NCBI GenBank assembly: GCA_949282205.1
Contig: CASDOS010000007.1
Coordinates: forward strand, 1-32,481
Direction: 5' to 3'
Length of the DNA: 32,481 bases
DNA from: an uncultured Alphaproteobacteria bacterium
GTDB lineage: Bacteria; Pseudomonadota; Alphaproteobacteria; RF32; CAG-239
The notes below the pieces were generated by a model. It did not search any database. It worked only from the letters and a program-made list of their open reading frames with translations, and was not told the origin of the DNA. Made by a program: the position numbers and the translations under genes. Of the stretch, positions 16,124 to 23,397 are shown piece after piece (the stretch's first letter is position 1; each line of letters opens with the position of its first letter).

Positions 16124-16356
16124 AGCATATATAAGCCATGGGAGAAATGCAATGAAAAGAGAAAGTTTGTTGCTAATAATAAATTTGCTACCATCTTATC
16201 AGGTAAAATATAAGTAATTAACATTCAGTTTTCCTAGTTTAAAAAAACAGATTAAAGTATAAAAAACTGTAACAGTTTGTAATTTTTAATGATTTGCCAG
16301 CAAAAAAAACGATGTTCATAATTTCCTTATCCAAAATTTAGAAGCGGGAGAGAATG

Positions 16357-16875
16357 ATGAAGGTCGGAAAAAATTTCATAAAGGGAGAATATGTCATAAT
16401 AAAGAAACCTGAGCTATTAGCCGTTGGAGATAATGTAAGGATAGCAGATTTTTGCAGAATATCAGCAGCGTGCGAGATAGGTTCAGATTGTGAAATAGCC
16501 CCAGGTACATATATATCCGGAGGAGATGGAAAGTATAAATTTTCAATGGGAGATTGCTCAAGTCTTGCCTCGGGAGTAAGAATTTGGCTATCAAGCAATG
16601 ATTATGTAAATGAATTAATAACTCATTCAGTACCGGAGGTTAAAGAAATTCAGGGTGATGTGACCATGGGAAAATACACAGGAATTGGCACGAATTCAGT
16701 TGTGATGCCTAATAATCATATTCCGGAAGGGGTGAGTATAGGGGCATTAAGTTTCGTGCCGTCAAATTATAAATTTGAGCCATGGACCGTATATGCCGGC
16801 CGCCCCATTAAACCGATAAAAAAGCGAAATAAAGAAAATATATTGCAAACATTAAAGAATTTAGGCCGTATTTAA
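16357..16875 (+). CDS. Left-handed beta-helix (hexapeptide) acyltransferase
   Basis: The enzyme probably transfers an acetyl or other acyl group from CoA to a sugar. The 172-residue protein has hexapeptide-repeat turns in two blocks: VGDNVRIADFCRISAACEIGSDCEIAPGTYI (about 22-52, shown here as its motif region) and VTMGKYTGIGTNSVVMPNNHIPEGVSIGALSFV. A His in ELITHS may be the catalytic base. It ends with YAGRPIKPIKKR, the usual closing motif of WbbJ/maa-type acetyltransferases. ATG 16357 was preferred to 16354, because GGGAG then lies 6 nt upstream. It precedes glmS by 26 bp on the same strand, which fits amino-sugar or surface-glycan acylation. Confidence 0.8.
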   Translation: MKVGKNFIKGEYVIIKKPELLAVGDNVRIADFCRISAACEIGSDCEIAPGTYISGGDGKYKFSMGDCSSLASGVRIWLSSNDYVNELITHSVPEVKEIQGDVTMGKYTGIGTNSVVMPNNHIPEGVSIGALSFVPSNYKFEPWTVYAGRPIKPIKKRNKENILQTLKNLGRI

Positions 16876-16901
16876 TCAATTACAGAACGAGGGAGGAAAA
16901 T

Positions 16902-18743
16902 ATGTGTGGAATTGTAGGGTATATCGGAAATAACGCGGTGGATGAAATTTTATTATCAGGTCTAAAAAGTCTGGAATACAGAGGATATGATTCGGCAGGT
17001 ATTGCGTTAAATGATAATCAAGGAATTGATGTATTTAGAGCAAAAGGAAAATTACAAAATCTGACCGAAGTTATAAAAGCCAAACATATAAGTAATAGAC
17101 AAGTATCACAGGGAATAGGACATATACGTTGGGCAACGCACGGAGAGGCCTCAATAGAAAATGCGCACCCACATTTATCAAATGACGGAAAATTAGTTCT
17201 TGTCCACAATGGAATTATAGAGAATTACAAAGAATTAAAAGATGAATTAATAAAGCAAGACTATCACTTTTTCTCTCAGACAGATACAGAAACAATAGTA
17301 CATTTGATAGATAGAGAATATAAGAGTATTTCATCGTTGGAACAAGCCGTTATTCGTGCGATATCAATGCTGAAAGGCGCTTTTGCATTGTGTATTATGC
17401 ACCATGATGAAGCGGATAAAATCATTGCGGTAAGAAAAAATGCACCACTCATTATCGGAGTGGGCAAAAATGAGAATTTTATAGCTAGCGATATACCGGC
17501 GCTTATAGGCAAAACGCAAGCAATCATACATTTAGAAGATAATGAACTTGCGATTGTAAAAAAGGATAGTGTGGTTGTTAAAAGTTTCGATGGAAAAATT
17601 TTAAATAAACCAGTAGAAACGGTTAATATCGCACAAGATGCTATATCCAAACAAGGTTATAAGCACTTTATGATAAAAGAGATTAATGAACAACCGCAAA
17701 TTGTTCGGAAAATGATTTCAGCATATATGCCATCTCCTCAACAATCGATAAGATTTGCAAATATAGATATTGAGGAGTTAATAGAAAATATTGATAAAAT
17801 AGAAATTATAGCCTGCGGAACATCATTGCATGCGGCACAAGTGGCGCAATATATGATAGAAGATTTGTGCAACATAAGCGTAACCGTGGAAGCGGCAAGT
17901 GAATATATTTATAAAAAGCACCTAACGAATAACAAAACATTAAGTATAGGTATATCGCAATCAGGAGAAACCGCGGATACGATTACTGCCATAAAGCAAG
18001 CTAAAGAAAGAGGTGCGAAGATATTAATACTCACCAATCGTTCGGATTCGAGTATTGTAAGATATGCAAAATATGTACTCCCCTTAAATGCAGGCATTGA
18101 AGTAAGCGTAGCCGCCACAAAATCATATACGGCACAATTAACAGCTCTCTGTTTGTTAGCTCTGGCTATGGCCGAAAAACAAAAAAACACAAATACAGAA
18201 CAATTATTACCAATAAAGCAAGAATTATTAATGCTTCCCACTAAAATAGAAGAAGTAATATCTTCAAGTACAACAATAAAGAAGTGCGCAGAAAAATACA
18301 ATGGTTATAAAAATTTCTTTTATCTGGCGCGCGGTATAAACATAGCGACAGCACAAGAAGGAGCACTAAAATTAAAAGAAATCAGTTATATTAATGCCAA
18401 CAGTTATGCCGCTGGAGAATTAAAACATGGTCCCATCGCCTTACTGGATAATAATATGCCAATTTTAGCACTATTGCCGCAACACAGTAAAACGCTTGAA
18501 AAAATGCTTTCAAATTGCGAAGAAGCTCGAGCCAGACATGCTCATTTAATAGCGATGACGAATAGTGAGATAAATAAAAAAGAGTTATTTGATGATACAA
18601 TCAATGTGCCAGAAATATCCGAGTTTTTATCTCCTTTATTATTTAGTGTCCCGCTTCAACTATTCGCATACTATTTCGCAGATTCTCTAAATTTAGATAT
18701 TGATCAACCAAGAAATTTAGCAAAATCTGTTACGGTTGAATAA
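16902..18743 (+). CDS. glmS: Glutamine-fructose-6-phosphate aminotransferase (isomerizing) GlmS
   Basis: GlmS makes glucosamine-6-phosphate from fructose-6-phosphate and glutamine, the first step to UDP-GlcNAc for peptidoglycan and lipopolysaccharide. The 613-residue length is standard. The N-terminal Ntn glutaminase domain has catalytic Cys2 in MCGIVGYIG, SLEYRGYDSAGIA, GHIRWATHG, and NGIIENY. Two SIS isomerase domains follow, around residues 295-430 (IIACGTSLHA, SQSGETADT) and 460-600. The conserved end LAKSVTVE is present. GGGAGG lies 6 nt before the ATG. It probably forms an operon with the acyltransferase upstream. No glmS ribozyme-like element is seen, which is as expected outside Gram-positives. 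Confidence 0.97.
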   Translation: MCGIVGYIGNNAVDEILLSGLKSLEYRGYDSAGIALNDNQGIDVFRAKGKLQNLTEVIKAKHISNRQVSQGIGHIRWATHGEASIENAHPHLSNDGKLVLVHNGIIENYKELKDELIKQDYHFFSQTDTETIVHLIDREYKSISSLEQAVIRAISMLKGAFALCIMHHDEADKIIAVRKNAPLIIGVGKNENFIASDIPALIGKTQAIIHLEDNELAIVKKDSVVVKSFDGKILNKPVETVNIAQDAISKQGYKHFMIKEINEQPQIVRKMISAYMPSPQQSIRFANIDIEELIENIDKIEIIACGTSLHAAQVAQYMIEDLCNISVTVEAASEYIYKKHLTNNKTLSIGISQSGETADTITAIKQAKERGAKILILTNRSDSSIVRYAKYVLPLNAGIEVSVAATKSYTAQLTALCLLALAMAEKQKNTNTEQLLPIKQELLMLPTKIEEVISSSTTIKKCAEKYNGYKNFFYLARGINIATAQEGALKLKEISYINANSYAAGELKHGPIALLDNNMPILALLPQHSKTLEKMLSNCEEARARHAHLIAMTNSEINKKELFDDTINVPEISEFLSPLLFSVPLQLFAYYFADSLNLDIDQPRNLAKSVTVE

Positions 18744-18758
18744 GCATAAAATTAAGAA

Positions 18759-18800
18759 TAAAGAGTTTTGTGAACTTATTTAATCACAAAGCTCTTTTTT
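18759..18800 (+). terminator. Terminator after glmS, overlapping the convergent gene end
   Basis: AAAGAGTTTTGTGA (about 18760-18773) pairs with TCACAAAGCTCTTTT (18784-18798), with one mismatch near the middle, around a 10-nt loop; T-rich sequence follows. The A-rich opposite flank makes it usable for the leftward gene too. The stop codon of the nitroreductase gene lies in the loop, so one structure serves both convergent transcripts. Confidence 0.7.
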
Positions 18801-19372
18801 ATATCTTCAACAATATGCGGGGTTGGTGTAGAAACAATTCCGCCAAAAGGCATTTGTGCAACTAATTCCCAATCGGGAGAAATATTAAAAGTCGCTTTTA
18901 CTTTTTCATCAATTATTGGATTATAGTGCTGTAAATTTGCGCCAATAGCGTTATCAGCCAAAGAAGTCCAAATCATAAATTGCAAAATAGCATTTGCCTG
19001 ATAACTCCAATTATCAAAATTAGCGGCATAGAGGGGGAATTTATCTTTCAAAGATTGAACAGTGTTTTTATCAATATAAAATAGTATCGTCGCATAGGCT
19101 TTTGAAAATTTAGATATTTTTTCAGAAAGTGTCGTAAGTTTATTTTCAGGCGTAAGCGGAATAAGTGTTTGTAACACAATATTCCATAGTTTTAGATGTC
19201 TTTCTCCCAATAAAAGGACAATACGAGCGCTTTGAGAGTTAAATGGGCTGGGATAAAGTTGTAAATTTTTTTGAATAAGATGTTTAATTTCTTCATCAGA
19301 AAGTGGCATGTTATTATTGAGTTCATAAAAACTATGTCTTTTAGCAAAAAGTTCTAAAATATTTTGCTGCAT
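18776..19372 (-). CDS. Nitroreductase-family FMN oxidoreductase (Frm2/YfhC-like)
   Basis: The 198-residue protein fits the nitroreductase fold that binds FMN and uses NAD(P)H to reduce quinones, nitroaromatics or fatty-acid-related substrates. Features are FAKRHSFYEL near the start (the FMN-binding R-x-S segment), LYPSPFNSQSARIVLLLGE (residues ~39-57), AILQFMIWTSLADNAIGANLQHYNP, a helix typical of the family, and MPFGG near the C-terminus, as in the Frm2/HBN1-like branch. AGGAGG lies 6 nt before the ATG. It is monocistronic between glmS (convergent) and the BI-1 gene (same strand). The natural substrate is unknown. Confidence 0.83.
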   Translation of the reverse strand: MQQNILELFAKRHSFYELNNNMPLSDEEIKHLIQKNLQLYPSPFNSQSARIVLLLGERHLKLWNIVLQTLIPLTPENKLTTLSEKISKFSKAYATILFYIDKNTVQSLKDKFPLYAANFDNWSYQANAILQFMIWTSLADNAIGANLQHYNPIIDEKVKATFNISPDWELVAQMPFGGIVSTPTPHIVEDIKKSFVIK

Positions 19373-19390
19373 ATAATCCTCCTCTTTTAT

Positions 19391-19423
19391 AAAAAAATAG
19401 AGCTGGCTTAAACCAGCTCTATT
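19391..19423 (-). terminator. Terminator of the BI-1 family gene
   Basis: On the minus strand AATAGAGCTGG pairs with CCAGCTCTATT around a 6-nt loop and is followed by seven T. It begins 10 bp after the stop codon at 19434. Confidence 0.9.
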
Positions 19424-19433
19424 GAAACTAAAA

Positions 19434-20153
19434 TTATCTTCTGTCTCCCAACAATCTCAATAACGCCATGAACATATTGATAAAATCAAGATACAAAGAT
19501 AAAGCACCGGCAATAGCTCCTCTGGATGCAATATCGCCACCCATACCGTTTGCATAGTACAAAGATTTCATATTCTGCGTGTCATAAACAGTAAGACCAG
19601 CGAAGATAAAAACGGTTAAATAAGACAAAGCATAATCAAGACCGGAGCTTTTAAGGAAGATATTAACGATAGAGGCAATAATAACACCGAAAACACCCAT
19701 AATTAAAAAACTGCCCCAACCGCTTAAATCTTTTTTAGTTGTATAGCCATAAATACTTAAAGCACCAAAGGTGGCAGCTGTAATTAAAAAGACGCGAGCA
19801 ATACTAGCTCCGGTATAGGCCAAAAAGATAGGAGCAAGAGAAACTCCCATAAGAATAGAATATCCCCAGAACATAGCTTGAACTTGTTGCAAAGTTCCCC
19901 GTTGTAAAACCCAACTAAAAGCAAAAACCACAATAAGAGGTGCGATTAAGAACAACCAACCCAACGCAGAATATCCATTTTCATTAAAGAAAAGTCTTAA
20001 TAAAGACATATTATTTGAAATAAGATAAGCAGCCAAAGCGGTGGCACACAAACCTCCGGCCATATAGTTATAAATTTTAAGCATGAAGTTCCTTAAACCT
20101 TCATCAATAACCTGACCATTACTATAAGCAGAAAATTCTTTACTTTCTAACAT
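19434..20153 (-). CDS. Bax inhibitor-1/YccA family membrane protein
   Basis: The 239-residue protein has seven hydrophobic helices and the BI-1 (TMBIM, UPF0005) layout. It starts with a short polar N-terminus (ESKEFSAYSNGQVIDEGLRNFMLKIYNYM in parts), has MFWGYSILMGVSL, and ends with AGALSLYLDFINMFMALLRLLG, the conserved C-terminal helix with the Asp that is part of the di-aspartate pH sensor in bacterial homologues. The family includes YccA, a modulator of the FtsH protease, and calcium-leak proteins; which applies here is not known. Alphaproteobacteria commonly carry this type with a YxxxQ-like N-terminus. AAGGGGA lies about 11 nt upstream of the ATG. Confidence 0.9.
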   Translation of the reverse strand: MLESKEFSAYSNGQVIDEGLRNFMLKIYNYMAGGLCATALAAYLISNNMSLLRLFFNENGYSALGWLFLIAPLIVVFAFSWVLQRGTLQQVQAMFWGYSILMGVSLAPIFLAYTGASIARVFLITAATFGALSIYGYTTKKDLSGWGSFLIMGVFGVIIASIVNIFLKSSGLDYALSYLTVFIFAGLTVYDTQNMKSLYYANGMGGDIASRGAIAGALSLYLDFINMFMALLRLLGDRR

Positions 20154-20278
20154 AATATAAATTCCCCTTCTTCTAAAAAATTATTATGCTACTAAACAAT
20201 ATAGGGGTAAAGATTAAAAAAATCAATAAAACTAATTAAGGAATATGTATAAATAAAATAAAAAGAGTATGGATAACG

Positions 20279-20300
20279 GATATCTTTCAGTAAAAAGGGA
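20279..20300 (-). other. Anti-repeat-like sequence next to the CRISPR-like unit
   Basis: The + strand reads GATATC (20279-20284), TTT, CAGTAAA (20288-20294). The adjacent repeat contains TTTACTG (20325-20331), GTG, GATATC (20335-20340). The two can therefore pair over 13 of 16 positions, with a 3x3 internal loop. If the array is read leftward, this stretch lies downstream of the repeat and matches its first-transcribed half, the part that a type II tracrRNA anti-repeat would pair with. On the minus strand it is followed by TCCGTTATCC and a T-rich run (about 20253-20268). No further tracrRNA hairpins are seen. This is a tentative reading. Confidence 0.25.
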
Positions 20301-20308
20301 CTAAATCT

Positions 20309-20410
20309 GCTACAATCCTTACGATTTACTGGTGGATATCATCACGAGATACTTATAGACCTTTATCATTTTTCGCTACAATCCTTACGATTTACTGGTG
20401 GATATCATCA
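20309..20410. CRISPR. Minimal CRISPR-like unit: two 36-nt repeats, one 30-nt spacer
   Basis: An identical 36-nt sequence occurs at 20309-20344 and 20375-20410. It begins GCTACAATCCTTACG and ends GGTGGATATCATCA. The 30-nt unique interval is 20345-20374. The flanking bases on both sides differ, so the 36-nt limits are exact. Repeats of 36 nt with 30-nt spacers are the standard geometry of type II CRISPR arrays. The repeat has little internal pairing, also usual for type II. With only one spacer and no cas gene in the window, this could be a remnant array, a solitary unit acted on by distant Cas proteins, or a chance duplication. It lies in a 365-bp gap (20154-20518) between convergently unrelated minus-strand genes. 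Confidence 0.5.
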
Positions 20411-20474
20411 TAAAGTGCATGAATCGATTTTTTTGGGCGGGGCAACAAGTAAATTAAGGAATGTAAAAAATGAT

Positions 20475-20500
20475 AAAAAAGGCACTCAATAGAGTGCCTT
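20475..20500 (-). terminator. Terminator of the DegT-family aminotransferase gene
   Basis: On the minus strand AAGGCACTC pairs with GAGTGCCTT around a TATT loop and is followed by TTTTTT. It starts 18 bp after the stop codon. Confidence 0.9.
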
Positions 20501-20518
20501 AATAAAGAAATAATAAAA

Positions 20519-21679
20519 TTAAGCCGCTTGTTTTGCGTATTTTTCAGCAAATTCGTTCATCTTGCTGATAATATATTCTTGAGCATCAGCTTCCAAATAT
20601 GGATGCATAGGAATACTCAAAGCGGTTTTTGATAACTTTTCGCAAACAGGAAGACTTCTTGTATTCCATTTAGCATAAGCTGTTTGAGTATTAACCGGTC
20701 TTGGGTAGTAAGTACCGCAAGGAATATTATTTGCTTTTAAGAAAGCGGCCAATTCATCTCTGTTTTCACAAGTAATAGTGTACAAAGCATAAGCTGATGT
20801 AGCTTCATCTAAAATGCGCTGTTTACCGAAATAAGAACTTAATTTTTCATCATAGTGCTTAGCAATTTGTGTGCGTTTTACAAGTTCATCATCAAAAATT
20901 TTGAGTTTTTCAAGCAAAACAGCTCCTTGGAAAGAGTCCATACGACCGGTTACGCCTAATCTAATGTTGTCATAATGATCAGTAGAGCTCATTCCATGAA
21001 CACGACAAGATTTCAACAATTCATTTTCTTCGGTAGAGTTCGTAAAAGTAGCCCCGCCATCACCGTAGCAAGCCAAAGGCTTTGTCGGATAGAAGGAAGT
21101 AGCGGTCATATCAGCAATGGAACCTGCTTTTTGATCTTTGTAGGTAGAACCGTAAGACTGAGCGGCATCGCTTAAAACTTTCATACCATTTTCATGAGCT
21201 ATTTTTATAATTTCATCATATTCACAAGGAGAACCGAAAATATCAACTGCGACAACAGCCTTAAGGTTTAATTTTCCTTCTTTTTTAACGATATCAATAG
21301 CCTTTTGCAAATCAGCTGGATCCATTGTATAAGTATCAGGTTTGGAATCAACAAATACCGGAGTAGCCCCGAGCAATGCGGCACATTCTGCTGAAGAAAC
21401 AAAAGTAAAAGAAGAAACAAAAACAGCATCACCTGGTTTAACATCCCAAGCCATCAAAGCTAAAGTTAAAGCATCAGTACCGGAAGCACAAGTAGCGCAA
21501 TATTTAACATTGGAGTATTGAGCTAATTTCTCATCAAGTTCTTTCGTTTCAGGTCCCTGACAATAAGCGCCATGGTCTAAAACTTTTTTAAAAGCATTTA
21601 AGAATTTATCCTGACCAATAACCCTCTGAGCGGTTGCGCAATCAAACAAATCAATTTTCTTATTATAAGTACTAGTCAT
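20519..21679 (-). CDS. DegT/DnrJ/EryC1/StrS-family PLP sugar aminotransferase
   Basis: The enzyme transfers an amino group from glutamate to a keto-sugar nucleotide, for amino sugars of lipopolysaccharide or other glycans. The 386-residue length fits. Motifs are GAYCQGPETKELDEKLA, CASGTDALTLAL (residues 64-75, PLP phosphate binding), VDIFGSPCEYDEI, DAAQSYG (Asp171, Gln174) and SFYPTKPLACYGDGGA with the PLP-binding Lys200. Arg-rich substrate-loop residues (RVHGMSSTDHYD) follow. It most resembles the WbpE/QdtB-type branch, though the exact sugar is not readable. GGAGAGG lies 8 nt before the ATG. It stands alone with its own terminator, not inside a polysaccharide cluster. Confidence 0.9.
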   Translation of the reverse strand: MTSTYNKKIDLFDCATAQRVIGQDKFLNAFKKVLDHGAYCQGPETKELDEKLAQYSNVKYCATCASGTDALTLALMAWDVKPGDAVFVSSFTFVSSAECAALLGATPVFVDSKPDTYTMDPADLQKAIDIVKKEGKLNLKAVVAVDIFGSPCEYDEIIKIAHENGMKVLSDAAQSYGSTYKDQKAGSIADMTATSFYPTKPLACYGDGGATFTNSTEENELLKSCRVHGMSSTDHYDNIRLGVTGRMDSFQGAVLLEKLKIFDDELVKRTQIAKHYDEKLSSYFGKQRILDEATSAYALYTITCENRDELAAFLKANNIPCGTYYPRPVNTQTAYAKWNTRSLPVCEKLSKTALSIPMHPYLEADAQEYIISKMNEFAEKYAKQAA

Positions 21680-21819
21680 TTAATCTACCTCTCCAAATAA
21701 AATTAGAACATAAGCGCATATTAACCAAATAAAAAAGTTTTGCAAAACACAAAACATTTCTAAATTGTAACATTTAAAACGAGGTAACTAAATACATTCA
21801 CATAGCAGGAAATTTATAG

Positions 21820-21847
21820 TTGATTTATCAAATAAAAACGGTATATT
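21820..21847 (+). promoter_or_regulatory. Sigma-70 promoter of mlaA-mlaC
   Basis: TTGATT (21820-21825) and TATATT (21842-21847) are 16 bp apart, about 35 bp before the mlaA start codon. The 21680-21819 stretch upstream is AT-rich with no supported gene. Confidence 0.5.
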
Positions 21848-21881
21848 AAACAAAAATGTTTTTTATTTTAAAGAAGAGGGA

Positions 21882-22658
21882 ATGTTGAATAAATTTTCTA
21901 GATATGTCGCAATATTAACGATATGCGGACTATGCGGTTGTGCGGGGACGAAAGAAAATTGTGAAAATATGCCGGAGGAAACATCCGGGTTAGAGAGTTA
22001 CAATCGGGCAATGTTTTCTTTTAATAACAAAGTAGATAAATATATGCTGCGTCCGGTTGCAAAAGGATATAAAGCTGTAACAAATGAATATGTCCGGCAA
22101 AGGGTAAGCAATTTCTTCAATAATATAGATGAGCCTATATCGGCTGTTAATCATCTGCTTCAAGGTGAGTTTTCAAATTCAGGTAACAATTTGGGCCGTT
22201 TCGTTATAAATACAACATTCGGAGTGGTTGGATTGTTTGATGTGGCGTCATCTTGGGGGATGGAAAAAAATAAAACAGGATTTGATGAAACTTTAGCGTC
22301 ATGGTGTGTTCCTGATGGTCCTTTTTTAATATTGCCGATTATGGGACCAAGCACTCCTCGTGCGGCAACTGGATTTGTAGTTGATGGTTACAGCTCTCCT
22401 GCATACTGGATAGCCCAAGAGAGTGGGGGTGAAGACGCGTGGTTAGTGTATTATTCTGCCAGTGGTCTGAAATATTTGAATTTATATGCGGAAAATATGT
22501 CTATGCTGGAAAGTTTGGAAGAGGGTTCGGTAGATTACTATGAAGCTGTTAAATCTATGTATCTACAAAACAGAAAAAAAATAAAGACTTGTGGGGTAGA
22601 TGCGGTGGAAACTCCGGATTATGATTTCGATATGGACGATATGGATGACGATTATTAA
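21882..22658 (+). CDS. mlaA: Outer-membrane lipid asymmetry lipoprotein MlaA (VacJ)
   Basis: MlaA removes mislocalised phospholipids from the outer leaflet of the outer membrane and hands them to MlaC. The 258-residue protein starts with a lipoprotein signal ending in LCGC20. It has the MlaA core: LESYNRAMFSFNNKVDKYMLRPVAKGYK, VSNFFNNIDEPISAVNHLLQGEF, LGRFVINTTFGVVGLFDVAS and FDETLASWCVPDGPFLILPIMGPSTPR. The tail (residues ~235-258) is very acidic (DFDMDDMDDDY), more so than is usual. ATG is followed at once by TTG; the GAGGG ribosome site is only 3 nt from the ATG, so TTG at 21885 is a possible alternative. Only 22 bp separate it from mlaC. Confidence 0.93.
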   Translation: MLNKFSRYVAILTICGLCGCAGTKENCENMPEETSGLESYNRAMFSFNNKVDKYMLRPVAKGYKAVTNEYVRQRVSNFFNNIDEPISAVNHLLQGEFSNSGNNLGRFVINTTFGVVGLFDVASSWGMEKNKTGFDETLASWCVPDGPFLILPIMGPSTPRAATGFVVDGYSSPAYWIAQESGGEDAWLVYYSASGLKYLNLYAENMSMLESLEEGSVDYYEAVKSMYLQNRKKIKTCGVDAVETPDYDFDMDDMDDDY

Positions 22659-22680
22659 TTAAAATTAAGAAGGTGACGAT

Positions 22681-23274
22681 ATGAAAAAAATACTGCTTTT
22701 AGTGTTGAGTGTTATGTGTTTTGCTCAAATGGCTTGTGCGGACATAGATAGAACAAAAGCGACGGCTATGGTGGAAAATCTTACAAAAGAGGGGATTGAG
22801 AAGATTATAAATTCAACATCATCTCAAGAAGAAAAGAATAAGGTCTTTAAGCAACTGTTTACTGAAAATTTAGATTTGGATTTTATAGGAAAATATGTGT
22901 TGGGCCGTTATTGGCGTACATCAACAGTACAACAAAGAAAAGAATTTATAGATTTATACAAAGAGTTTAACGTTCAAACATGGTCGAAACGCTTTGACGA
23001 GTTTAAGGGGAAGAAGTTTGTATTTAACGGTACCGGATCGGCGAATAATCCCAATCAAATATATGTCAACACATCGGTTCCGGTGCCGGATGGACAGCCG
23101 ATAGATGTCAAGTGGCGCGTGTATGAACATAATGGAAAGCTAAAGATTATAGATATAATTATAGAGAATGTGAGTTTGGCGCAAACGGCAAGAAATGAAT
23201 ATACATCGTATATAGCAAAGTCACCTAAGGGTGTAGAAGGGCTGCTTGAAAATTTGCGCTCAAAAATTAAATAA
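22681..23274 (+). CDS. mlaC: Phospholipid-binding periplasmic protein MlaC (Ttg2D family)
   Basis: MlaC ferries phospholipid across the periplasm between MlaA and the MlaFEDB inner-membrane transporter. The 197-residue protein has a signal peptide (KKILLLVLSVMCFAQMACA, cleaved before DIDR) and the Tol_Tol_Ttg2 pattern: FTENLDLDFIGKYVLGRYWRT, a hallmark of the family, then FIDLYKEFNVQTWSKRF and the beta-sheet with IDVKWRVYEHNGKLKIIDIIIENVS. AGAAGGTG lies 5 nt before the ATG. It is the second gene of the mlaA-mlaC operon. The transporter genes mlaFED are not in the window. Confidence 0.92.
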   Translation: MKKILLLVLSVMCFAQMACADIDRTKATAMVENLTKEGIEKIINSTSSQEEKNKVFKQLFTENLDLDFIGKYVLGRYWRTSTVQQRKEFIDLYKEFNVQTWSKRFDEFKGKKFVFNGTGSANNPNQIYVNTSVPVPDGQPIDVKWRVYEHNGKLKIIDIIIENVSLAQTARNEYTSYIAKSPKGVEGLLENLRSKIK

Positions 23275-23332
23275 ATAATAAAAAAAGATATAAAAATTAA
23301 TAATTTTTTTACGATTCGCATACTAAAAAATA

Positions 23333-23361
23333 TTGACATTTGTCGAAAATAATGGTATCTT
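23333..23361 (+). promoter_or_regulatory. Strong sigma-70 promoter of the giant repeat protein gene
   Basis: A consensus TTGACA (23333-23338) and TATCTT (23356-23361) are separated by exactly 17 bp. Transcription would start near 23368 and leave a 30-nt leader before the start codon. Confidence 0.7.
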
Positions 23362-23397
23362 AGCAAAGATATTATTCTATTTAAAAGTAGGTATGTG

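Noticed and set aside
15870..16139. 89-codon open frame on the minus strand
   Set aside because: It runs antisense to the 15510 gene and through its 3' hairpin, and has no homology signal.
16152..16217. Short frame starting ATGAAAAGAGAAAG as a leader peptide before the acyltransferase
   Set aside because: Only about 21 codons, far from the next gene, with no attenuator-like alternative hairpins.
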